In this document: piece by piece, positions 54,600 through 64,000 of the stretch
How the letters are laid out: the number at the start of each line of letters is the position of its first letter
Numbering within the stretch: the first letter of the stretch is position 1
Assembly: GCA_948567375.1 (NCBI GenBank)
Contig: OX419757.1
Coordinates: forward strand, 26,226,001 to 26,290,000
Length of the DNA stretch: 64,000 bases
DNA from: Lunularia cruciata
Lineage: Eukaryota > Streptophyta > Marchantiopsida > Lunulariales > Lunulariaceae
Reading direction: 5' to 3'
Made by a program: the position numbers and the translations under genes
The notes under the pieces: model-generated
Database searches by the model: none
Seen by the model: only the letters and a program-made list of their open reading frames with translations
Told to the model about the DNA's origin: nothing

Positions 54600-57500
54600 A
54601 AGAAGTATTGGAGTGGAGTGTATGAGGTTTGTAGTGGCACACTATGATGCTATTCTAGGACTATCTTGGCTTAAATGTCATAAGGTTCAATTTGATTGGA
54701 CTCGACAAAAAATTCAAGGACAATACCAAGATAGGAATTTCTGATTAGGTTGTTTGGCACCTTTGAGTAAGACACCTAGGAATAGCCAATCCCAAGATGG
54801 GAAGTTGGTAAAGAAAGTAGCCATAGAGCAAGCTTTGAAGGAAGCAAAGTCCCAAGATAGGAATTTTGTAAGGAAAGCAGCCATAGAGCAAGCTTTGAAG
54901 GAAGTGAAGTCATAAAGTGGGAAGTTGGTAAGGAAAGCAACCATAAAGCAAACCTTGAAGGGAGATAGTCTCTAGATGGGAAGTTTGTCAGTGAAACAGC
55001 TATAGAGCAAGCTTTGGAAGAAGATAAGTTTGTCTTTGCAGTATGGATCAAGCCAATTGCACAAGGAGAATCTGTGGAGGGTCATGAGCCTCATTGAGCA
55101 ATCATTGATCAAATAGTTCAAGAGTTTGTGGATGTGTTTTTGGATGATCTACCAAGGGGTTACCCTATCATTGTGATATGCCCTTCTAGATTGAGCTATT
55201 ACCAAAGAGTATCACAATGAGAAGACCGATCTATTGGCTCTCGCCAAAGGAGTTGGAAAAGTTGCAAACAACACTCATGGAGTTGTTGAAGAAGGATTTC
55301 ATACAACATAGTACATCTCCTTGGGGAGCACTAGTCCTATTGTTCCAAAGAAGGATTGAGGACTTTCTCTCTATATTGCTTATGATGGGCTCAATAAACA
55401 AACAATGAAGAATGCATACCCCTTGCCTTGGATTGATGACTTGCTTGATCAATTGAGTGGAGCACAACACTTCTCCAAGTTTGATCTTTGTAGTGGCTAT
55501 TGGCAAATCCCTATTGATAGGAATGATGTGCAAAAGACTACCTTTTGCATAAGGTATAGACATTTTGAGTGGAAGTTTTGCCTTTTGGGCTCACTAATGC
55601 TCTAGTAGTCTTCATGGATCAGATTGTCTTCATTGGGTGTTGGATGGACTGTTGGATTGATACGTGGTGGTGTTCTTGGATGATATCTTAATCTATAGCA
55701 AGACAAAGGCAGAACATGTGAATCACGTATCAAAAGTCCTAAGATGACTACAATAGTGGAAGTTTTATTGCAAGAAGTCAAAGTGTGCCTTTTGGCAGAA
55801 GGAAGTTACCTTCTTGGGTCACAAGATCTCATCAAAGGGGATCAAGATAGAAGAGGAGAAAATCAATTCATTGATTGGCCTAATTTGAAGGATGCTACTG
55901 AAGTATGATCATTTAATGGATAGGCTAGCTTTTACCAATGGTTCATCCATTACTATGCTCATGTGGCCACACCATTGACCAATTTCTTGCAGAAGAACTC
56001 AAGCTTTCAATGGACCAGCAAGCACAAAGAAGCATTCTAGAAGTTGAAACATATAGTGTCTTCAAGACCAATTCTTCAACCACATGATCCTCAACTACCA
56101 TGTGTGGTTGATTTTGATGCTTCTAAATTTGCAATTGGAGTTGTGTTGCAACAATAATTCATAGATGGATTGCATCCCACTACCTTTGTGTCTCAAAGAC
56201 AAAATATAGTGGAAAGGAATCATCTTGCTTGCAATCAGGAACAACTAGCGATGGTCTATGCCACCAAAGTATGGAGGCATTGTCTCTTGGAGAAACAAGT
56301 AGTCATGCAAATTGATCACAAGCCCTTGTTGCAAACATTATATTTGGAACACATGAAGAATCAATCTCATCATGGGAGGAAAAACACAATCATTTGACAT
56401 CAAGCTTGAGTACAAACCTGGTTGGTTCCATGTCATCCTTGATGTCCTATCATGACAACCTGATTTGAAGCCTCTTCCTCTCATTACAATAGCAATTACA
56501 ACGGTATCCGTTGACTCCAAACTCCAAATTGAGTTTCAAATAGCTCTACAACAAGATCCTTTCTTTCAAATGGTACAAGGTCTTCTTGCAAAATACAACA
56601 AGGAGTACAATACCTTCTCCTACAAGGAAGGCCTTCTATTCCATGAGGATCGGATCTATGTTCCAGCCAAAGGTGATCTCCGACTTGTGCCCCTTCAAGA
56701 AGCCCATGATTTACCATTGTTGGTCACATGGGTGTGGACAAGCCCTTGGGTACCCTCCAATGCAAACAGTGATGGCCCAACATGGCATGAGATGTTCGGG
56801 AGTTTGTTTGATCATGTGAGAGTTGCCAACGCAACAAGTCTAATGACTAGAAACCAAGTGGACTCCTTCAGCCACTCCCCATTCTATCAACTTGTTGGGA
56901 ACATGTGAGCCTAGATCTCATCACATCCAAGGTCACACAACTATTGTGGTGTTTGTGGATAAGCTTAGTAAGCAAATCCATTTGGCACCAACAGTTGATA
57001 TTGTGGATGCTCCAACCTTGGCACAAATCTACTTCAACAATGTATTCAAACATCACAAGATGTTTCATGTACTCATCTCTGATTGTGACCCTTGATTCAT
57101 CGTGAAATTTTGGCAAGCACTCTTCCAAATACTCGGCACCAAGCTTGCTTAGTCCACTACCTATCATCCTCAAATTGCTAGACAAACTAAATGTGAAAAT
57201 TGCACCTTGGAGGATATGCTTTGTGCCTTTGTCAAAGTTTATCACACCAATTGGGATGAATGTCTTGCAGCTACAGAGTTTGCATACAAGAAATCCAAAC
57301 AAGCAACCACTAGATTCTCTCATTTATTTTTCAATTTTGGCCATGATCCACTTGTTCTAGATTCACTTCTTTTCTCCTCCTCCATCTCATCTCCCTCGTA
57401 CTTCAACCTTCTTGACCACCATATCCCAATCACTCCAACAAGCCAAGTCTCATCTCCTTGTTGCTCAAAATTATCAGAAACAATATTCACCATTGTCGTG

Positions 57501-57984
57501 ATCTCACCTTTCAAGTTGATGACAAAGTCATGCTCTCCTCTAATAATCTACTCCTCCCACTTGATATCCAAGTTTTTAAACTTGCTCCTAATTAGATAGG
57601 ACACTTTGATGTCACCCACATCATCTCTTCTATTTCTTATCAACTTGTCTTGCCTTGTTATGTGCACATCCACCCTCTCTTCTATGTTTCCAAGTTAAAA
57701 CCCTTTGTTCTTAATCCATCTCCTTTTTCCTCTCATGTCCAACCTCCGCCTCCTCCCATCCCTATCCATCATCATGAGGAGTATGAAGTTGATCGTATAT
57801 TTGCATGTCGCCATATTCAATAGGGCTGTCAACAATATATGGAATACAAGGTTGTTTGGAAAGGGTATCCCCTTCATGATGCCACATGGGACCCCTTTCT
57901 CATCTCCAAAATGCACAAATGGCCATCTAGGAGTTTGAAGCTTCAATGGCAACGAGGACGTTACCAACTAGCGGTGAGGGAATA
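54600..57984 (+). pseudogene. pol: Chromovirus C pol: protease end, RT, RNase H, integrase, chromodomain
   Basis: The protease end reads VAHYDAILGLSWLKCHKVQFDW (54640-54710). After a repeat linker, RT begins with EFVDVFLDDLPRGYP (about 55115-55165), continues LLKKDFIQHSTSPWGA and YPLPWIDDLLDQLSG, and keeps VVVFLDDILIYS near 55665-55700. RNase H has ERNHLACNQEQLAMVYA and IDHKPLLQTLY (56170-56397). The integrase core has VVFVDKLSKQIHLAPT and LISDCDP (56892-57095). A chromodomain follows near 57776-57960: EEYEVDRIFACR and YKVVWKGYPLHDATWDP. Numerous stops and frameshifts inactivate it. Confidence 0.88.
54781..55020 (+). repeat. 60-bp tandem repeat, four units, between protease and RT of C
   Basis: Units begin at 54781, 54841, 54901 and 54961, with a period of exactly 60 bp in the first three. 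In the pol frame each encodes about 20 residues of the form DGKLVKKVAIEQALKEAK. One unit carries a stop. Because the period is a multiple of three, the array kept the frame when it arose. Confidence 0.9.
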
Positions 57985-58380
57985 TGTAACAATACATAGT
58001 TTAGCAACAAAGTTTGTTAGGGCTAACAAGGTAGTGAATAGGCCAAATATTACAAAATTATCTAGGAAGCTTCTTGGGAAGCTTCCCAACTAGCTTAGCT
58101 TGCATCCCAAGTAAGTAGCTTCTAGAAGCTTCCAACTAGCTTAGCTTGCAAGCCAAGTAGGTGACTTCTAGAAGGAAGCTTCTTGAGAAGCTTCTTGGTT
58201 AACTTGGCTTTCAATCCAAGAAAGTGGCTCAAGGAAGCTTCTTGAGAAGCTTTTCAAGAGCCTTGTATGCTCCCTATAAATACTAGAACCAAAGCTCATG
58301 CTAAGCATTTGCAGTTAACCCACATTCAAGTGTCCAAATGTGATCTTCCATTCTCTATTTCTTGGTCTTGGTCTCTTATA
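57985..58380 (+). repeat. 3' LTR of chromovirus C
   Basis: It starts TGTAACAATACATAG and ends GGTCTCTTATA (decayed from CTTTTACA at 762). It matches the solo LTR 395-762 and contains the same AAGCTT palindromes (58060-58250). A probable TATA box CTATAAATAC is at about 58276. Confidence 0.85.
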
Positions 58381-58561
58381 GTGATGCTCACTCTTTCACC
58401 TTTCTCTAAAGAAGATTCACATCCACCTTGGCTATATCTAACTCTAACTAATCATGACTAATGTAGAAGCTTGGTTAAACTCCATATAAACAATATCTTC
58501 AACTACTTACAAAACCAAACTAAATATCCCAAGAAAGCATACATGCACCAATGGGTGTAAC
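58381..58561 (-). mobile_element. Family A LTR remnant
   Basis: From 58381 (GTGATGCTCACTC) to 58561 (GGGTGTAACA) the sequence matches the last part of the minus-oriented A LTR. Its other part should lie left of chromovirus C, but I do not find it. Family F RT resumes immediately after, at 58562. Confidence 0.75.
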
Positions 58562-60533
58562 ATGATAGAGATCAGGAGGTTTTTAGGTGCTTCTTTATTT
58601 TATATGGCTTGGATTCTTCATTTTGCACATGAGGCAGATCCTTTGTATCAACTACTAAGGAAAGGGGAGAAATATTGATGGGAGGAGAAGTAGATTTGTT
58701 CCATGCCAAAGTTGAAGAAAGTACTAGTTTTTGCACTAGTATTGAGGAAGGCATCATACAATAGAGATAAGTATGTCTTTCTTACAATTGATACTAGTCT
58801 TATTGGTGTCATTTGGGTTGTAGGATAGGAGGACAAGGATTGCCATAGATATGTGGTCAGATTTGGTGCTAAGGTTTTAAACTAGAGGTAGCAAGATTAT
58901 CATCAAGTTAAGAGGGAGGGAGTTATGGGAGATGGTTTTTATTGTAAAGGAAAATAAGAAGTATTTCATAAGACCACCATTGATTGTGGAAATAAATTTT
59001 TTGCCATTACTTAGTTTAATCATAGGGTGTTCAACTTTCGATATTTTTATGCTTAGATGGATAGCATATATCAAAACAATGAATCCAAATTTTGAGTACA
59101 TCATGGTGTGGGAAATCTAGTGGCTGACATGCCATCTATAGTAAAGTTTTATAGTGAGCAAGAAATTATCTATGAAGAAGATTTTTGGGGATGACTTCTA
59201 CCCTATAAGAGAGTAGGAGATATTGGTGAGCATATTATCTTTGCTAAATCTTTCTCTCAAGATTTGTATGAAGGAGAATGGTTGTTAGTTGGGAAGTACT
59301 TGAGCACTATCAATAGATAAGAAGTTTGGACAAATGAGTTTTTCAAAGGGATCAAAAGGAAGGCATACAACTATTTCTTGAGAAATGGAGTTTTGTAGAA
59401 GCATCCAAAGGTTTCAATTTGAATCCCTCAAAGAGTTGGTTGTAATCCCAAAATAAAGATTTGATTGATCAAGGAGTATCATGATACTCTTTGGGCAATA
59501 TATTGAGGTGTATGGGCTACATTTTCTAGACTTAAGGAAAATTATTGGTGGAAAGGAATGCATCAAGATGTCATCTCATTTGTTGTTACTTGTGAGTACT
59601 TGTGAGACTTGTCAATTTTATTCCATTATCAAGTAGAGGGAGAGCCTCTATCAAACATATCCATTGGCCATGCAAGTGGTTAGTTGATATTGTTGTGATA
59701 CCTAAGAGAGTGTGACATATGATATACTTAATTCTTGCTATTGAGGATCTCACCAATCAGGTTGAAGGAAGAGCCCTGACAACAATGAGCACAAAACCTA
59801 TTTGTTGGTTCATTTTGGAAGAGATTATTTGATGATATAGGTATGCAGGGAGTGTTATTATAGATAGAGGTGAGTTGGATATCACTAAGGCCAAGTAATT
59901 TATTGAAAAGATTGGGGTGTGTTTATCTCTAACTGTTGCTTACAACAAAAGGAATCAGAAAGGTGGAGAGGGGTCATTCACCAATAGTGAAAGCTTTGGT
60001 TAAAGCTAGTGATGGGAGGTTGCATTAATGGCCCAAATAACTATCCTTTGCTTTGTGGGTTGATAGAACTACACAAAATTTAGTTGCAGGTTACATGCCA
60101 TATGAATTGATGTATGCACAGAAGCTCATTATGCATATTGAGGAACCTATATTGAGGAAGCTCCATATTGAGGAAGCTCTATGGGTTTTATAAAACCCAT
60201 AGATTGAGACTAACTCCTTTAAGGGAATATGATTGGGTCTTAGTTTATGATAGTAGGTTTGAAAACCAACATAGCACAACTTGGAAATTTTCTAAGAGGT
60301 GGTTTGGTTCTTATGTCATCGTTTAGATCCTTGACAATTGCATTTATCAAGTGAGAGATTTGGACAAGACAATGCTTAGAGCACCAATTGCTAATAAGAG
60401 AGTAAATCTGTTCAAGAAGAGGGAATCAGATGGTTATTTTCAAGATTTTCACATTCAAAGAAATGAAATGGAGGAAATAAATCTAGATGAAGATGAAGGT
60501 AATGCAAGAGTGATGGAGTCCACTTCAACTTAA
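58562..60533 (+). pseudogene. pol: Family F pol: RT end, RNase H, integrase (decayed)
   Basis: The plus strand begins IRRFLGASLFYMAW (RT thumb/connection), then QLLRKGEKY. RNase H has YVFLTIDTSLIGVIWV (58760-58810), RFGAKVLN and LRWIAYIKTMNPNFEY. The integrase zinc region lies near 59470-59620 with EYHDTLW, YWWKGMHQDV and CETCQF. The C-terminal part ends at 60533 after RWFGSYVIV and YQVRDLDKTMLRAPIANKRVNLF (about 60290-60420). Many stops are present. It belongs to the same family as the gag-protease piece at 49250-50548, judged by position and strand only. Confidence 0.75.
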
Positions 60534-60639
60534 TATTTTATTTGCACATTTGGTAATGTGCAAGTCAAAAGGGGATGGATGTAGTGAAGTAGATTTCTTA
60601 CTCATTAGAACACTAACTTCAATATAATTTCTTTGAAGT

Positions 60640-61990
60640 TCTATAATGAATGTTAGGAGTGATATCTTTGGCATGGAAGAATTCCTCTTTAGACCTAGAA
60701 ATAGGAAGAGGTAGTTCACATTGGAGTTGATTTCTCTATGAATATTAGTCCAAGTGGTGTGTGCTTCATCTTATTGGAAGCATCTTCTCAAGAGTTTCCA
60801 TTAACATCAAGATTGTGACAAACATAGGTATGTAGAAGAAGTTACAATCTATTAATTTTTCTTAATACATTTGGAGTTGATTTTCTCATATGTTGATATC
60901 CCAATGCATTGATTTTCATGTAGAAATAAGATAAGGCAACTCACATTGGGAATTATTTCTTGGTGTATACTAGCCCAAAGGGTGCATTCTTCATCTTGTT
61001 GGAAGCACCTTCTCAAGAGCTTTCAGTTGACATCAAGATCATGGAAAATTAAGGTCTAAAGATGATGTTACAACCAATTGATTTTTCCTAATACTTTCAA
61101 AGTTGAATTTTCCACACATTGATATTCTTGTACTTTTTTCGCCCAAAACCTTCATAATTTGATCCCCATATGTTGATATTCTTGTATGTTGATATTCCCA
61201 TATATTGATATTCTTGTATGTTGATTCTCTCTAAAGATGGGAATAGCTAGTTCACATCAAAGTTGATTTATCAATGGATACTAGTCTAAAAGTAGTGTTC
61301 TTCATCTTGTTGGAAGTACCTTATCAAGAGCTTTCTGTAGACACCCAGATCATGGTAAATAGAGGTCTAAAGACAACCAATTGATGTTTCTTAATACCTT
61401 TAGAGTTGATTTTCCCTGATGATATCTTTGGCATGGGAGAATACTCCTTGAAGGATATGAACACATAGAGATGGGAAGAGGCAATTCACATTAGGATTGA
61501 TTTCTTTATGGATACTGGTCCAAATGGGCACTTCTCATGAGCTTACCATGAACACCATGATCATGGCAAATGGATATCTAGAGAAGAAATTACAACCAAT
61601 TGATTTTCTTAATACCTTTGGAGTTGATTTTCCCATCCATTGATATTCTTGTATGTTGTTATAACCATACCTTGATTTTCTCATATCATAATAATCCCAT
61701 ACATTGACATTTTTGGTACATTGATATTCCCATGGGTTGTTTTCCCAAATATTGATTTTCCTCGTGGATATGAGAAGAAGTACTTCACATTAAGGTTGAT
61801 TTCTTCATAAATTTTTGTCAAAATGTAGATAATTTATCCCATAGGAAGCACTTTCTCAAGTGCTTTCTGTTGACACCAAGACCATGGCAACCAAAGGTAT
61901 AGAGAAGAAGTTACAACCAACTGGTTTTTCCTAATACCTTTGAGGTTTCTTATAAATTGATAATCCCATACTTTGATTTTCCTTGCATGT
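60640..61990. repeat. Degenerate tandem repeat of 225-311 bp, five units, downstream of family F integrase
   Basis: The motif TTCACATTGGAGTTGATTTCT or close variants occurs at 60715, 60940, 61251, 61485 and 61784 (spacing 225, 311, 234, 299). Each is followed by CTTCATCTTGTTGGAAGCACCTTCTCAAGAGC-like sequence and by TTACAACCAATTGATTTTTCCTAATACC. Short TTGATATTCTTGTATG sub-repeats account for the length differences. It is probably part of the 3' untranslated region of F. Confidence 0.85.
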
Positions 61991-62389
61991 CACTTGGCAT
62001 CTATGTGCCTACTTGTGGGGTATTTGAGAATTTTTGTTTTTGAAATGGCACAGCCTATCCACTTGGCCTAAACTTATGTTGGATTCTGAGGTTCTTTGAT
62101 TCAACAATGGCGTGGCTTGCACACTTGGTTGCGTTGGTGGTTCTTTTCATCTGATGTGGTGTGGCTCATGATGTATATATTCTGGTGGTGTGTTTGCTTA
62201 GGGGGGTTTCTTTCTATTGATGGAATTGATTGATGGAGATCATGATTCATAAGAAGAAAACAAGATGAGATATGGAGAAAGTGAGAAGAAGGTGAATTGT
62301 AGATTAGGGATTTGAGAGAAGGATTTGGGATTGATCAATATTACTAATCAAGATAAGAATTAGCAAGTGTAAGGATTTCTTAGTTGATC
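61991..62389. other. Unassigned stretch, possibly the family F 3' LTR
   Basis: No coding content is visible. A purine-rich plus-strand segment lies at 62240-62330. With 63083-63410, which contains CTTATAAATTT and AATAAA motifs, it could form an LTR interrupted by the A solo LTR. I could not find ends. Confidence 0.3.
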
Positions 62390-63078
62390 TGTAATACCAT
62401 TTGTGCATGTGTATGGTATTGTGATATTTAGCTTGGTATTAAAAATAATTGAGAGATATTATTTATATAAAGATAAAGGATGGTTCTACATTAGTCATGG
62501 TTAGCTAAAGTTAGTCATAGCTAAGGTAGTGGGAACCTTACTTTAGAGGAAGTGGAAAAGATGAGCACCACTATTTTGGATTTTAGTGTATTGACTTGGT
62601 ATTATTCCTAGGCGTTTGGCTTTGAGGAAAGAGTTGAGAACTCTTGGGCCTGCAAGCCTTTTTGTTTTGAAATCTTCTATAGTTCAAGAAAAGCTCATGT
62701 GAAGGAATCCTTGACCTAGTGGTTGGGTCAAGATAAGATCACATGCTTACTCGAATATGCCCATGTGGATGGATATTCCTTTATACATTTTGACTTTACT
62801 TGACTCTTAGCTTAGTAACTTGAGTTACTCCAATAATTAGTAAATTTGGTGCATAACTATTTCACAAGTATATAAACTAGGGTTGAAGAGGTACTCATCA
62901 TCCCTTCATTTACAACTATCTCTCCCTCATTGAGTTCTCTAGTGAGCAATGTCTTGAGTCTTGGAGTGTTGGCCTTGGAGGAGTATGATGGAGTTGGGGT
63001 TCTTTGCCTTCTTTGTCCATGGTGCGCTACCATAATAGTCATCAGAGGTTCATCCTAAGTGAGACAGTTTGGCTTACA
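62390..63078 (+). mobile_element. Family A solo LTR with 4-bp duplication
   Basis: It starts TGTAATACCATTTGTGCATG at 62390 and ends GTTTGGCTTACA at 63078, with 689 bp. It is flanked by exact GATC at 62386-62389 and 63079-63082. Beyond the fourth base the flanks differ (left ..GTTGATC, right GATCAAAAG). There is no internal region, so it arose by LTR-LTR recombination. Confidence 0.93.
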
Positions 63079-63082
63079 GATC

Positions 63083-64000
63083 AAAAGGACAGATTGAGAT
63101 AAGAAGTGAAGAGTAAGGAAGTCTTTGATGAATGAGGTGCATTATTTGGAAAGAGTTTGTTCTAATAGAAACATTCTCCATGAATTGATAAGGCAAGGAG
63201 GAAGGTTCTAAGAAGTAGATTTAGACAAAAGTTTCAAGATTGACAAGAAGCAAGGATAGAATTTCAACACTGACAAGGAATGAGAATATTGACATTGTGC
63301 TTCATACAATTATGTAAACACTTGTATCTTATAAATTTTGAGTAAATATTTTGAGTTCAATAAATTTCCTGACCTATGGGTATTTTGGTGCATTTATCTC
63401 ATTTTTTGGAAATAAGTGAAGGTTTTGAGGATCCATTGGATTGAGCTAGCAATTATATCCAAATAGAACCGGGTTTATTCAACAAGGATAACAATCTTTG
63501 AGTAGTTGGAAATAAACTCCATGACAATTTATGTGAAGGTTGAAGGACTTGGAAGTGCATATATTGGAAGGAAGTTAGGTATAAAGAGGAAAGAAAGAAG
63601 AGTTGTGTAGGAGATTAAAAACAATAATTGATGACTTTGTATAATATACTATGTTGGATGATGAGATCAAAGTATTGCATAAGTTTAAAAGTAAAGTGCA
63701 AAAATTAAAGAGAAGAAATGAGAAGAAGCAATTGTGAAGTTTTTAGAAAGACTACAACCAAAGACCATAGAGACAAGGGATTACTTATGCAGTACACTTT
63801 GAACATTGTAGTAGAAAATGTAGGTAGAATTCTTGATAGTGCACTTGATAGAAGTTAGGAGATAGGAAATGTTAGCTTTAGGAAGAACTCCAATTCCTTT
63901 GGAGTTAATCAAATGCCTTATGCTTGGGATGTAAACCCAAGCATAAATAATGTTACAAGCAATATAGTGGTTTGGATAGGCATATTTTTTCATTGTGTTG
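63083..64000. other. Unassigned right end of the window
   Basis: AT-rich sequence with no recognised domain. Short frames on the minus strand (63781-63993) look like chance. A TATA-like TCTTATAAATTT (about 63327) and AATAAA (about 63359) suggest LTR-like sequence up to about 63410. Confidence 0.4.

Larger units (their letters stand above)
54590..58380 (+). mobile_element. Chromovirus C (5'-truncated, with 3' LTR)
   Basis: It has plus-strand pol from the protease end to a chromodomain, then a polypurine-like GCGGTGAGGGAATA and an LTR at 57985-58380. The 5' LTR, gag and most of the protease are missing. Its 3' LTR abuts an A-LTR remnant, so C inserted into a family A solo LTR. The short LTR and terminal chromodomain resemble Reina/Galadriel-type plant chromoviruses. 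Confidence 0.85.

Noticed and set aside
1-64000. Host genes, rRNA, tRNA or microRNA loci
   Set aside because: I found no exon structure, host protein domain or tRNA cloverleaf; every recognisable coding signal belongs to a mobile element.

Overview
The window reads as intergenic DNA from a plant nuclear genome with a large, retroelement-rich composition. It is AT-rich, has no recognisable host gene, rRNA or tRNA, and is almost wholly nested LTR retrotransposons: Ty3/gypsy gag-pol with plant-type primer-binding sites, chromodomain integrases and TG...CA LTRs. I cannot place the species. I see no bacterial, organellar or CRISPR sequence. Family names below are local labels.

Layout. The backbone of 1-44487 is one old family A gypsy element (A-old, minus strand), found as broken pieces at 1-1634, 2282-4559, 14647-15170, 31432-32538 and 43854-44487. 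Three insertions split its body: (1) B-1 (4560-14646), itself split by gypsy element A-mid (7536-14497, plus strand); (2) chromovirus E (15171-31431), with paired 750-bp LTRs, 5-bp target duplications CCTTG and an initiator-Met primer site, itself split by B-2, B-3 and B-4; (3) B-5 (32539-43853), itself split by A-young (35614-43395, minus strand), the best preserved element, with 677-bp LTRs differing at about eight positions and a 1307-codon gag-pol ORF. Solo or remnant LTRs of families A and C lie at 395-762, 1635-2281, 58381-58561 and 62390-63078.

From 44488 to 64000 there are B-6 and B-7 fragments, a pyrimidine-rich tract with tandem repeats (45480-47500), and a third gypsy family F (gag-protease 49250-50548; RT end, RNase H and integrase 58562-60533). 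F is split by B-8 (50549-54307) and by a truncated chromovirus C (54590-58380).

The most interesting item is family B: a unit of about 3.75 kb present eight times in 64 kb in both orientations, with fixed ends (TGTGGTACCCACA ... GGGTTGTCACA) and 5-bp target duplications on at least five copies. It encodes a roughly 750-residue protein (conserved N-terminal domain, Lys/Arg and acidic low-complexity middle, long coiled coil) with no reverse transcriptase, integrase or transposase that I recognise. It is either a giant ORF-bearing LTR seen only as solo copies or an undescribed kind of mobile unit. Family A also has an extra ORF upstream of gag with two zinc-knuckle-like motifs, and its TSDs appear to be 4 bp.
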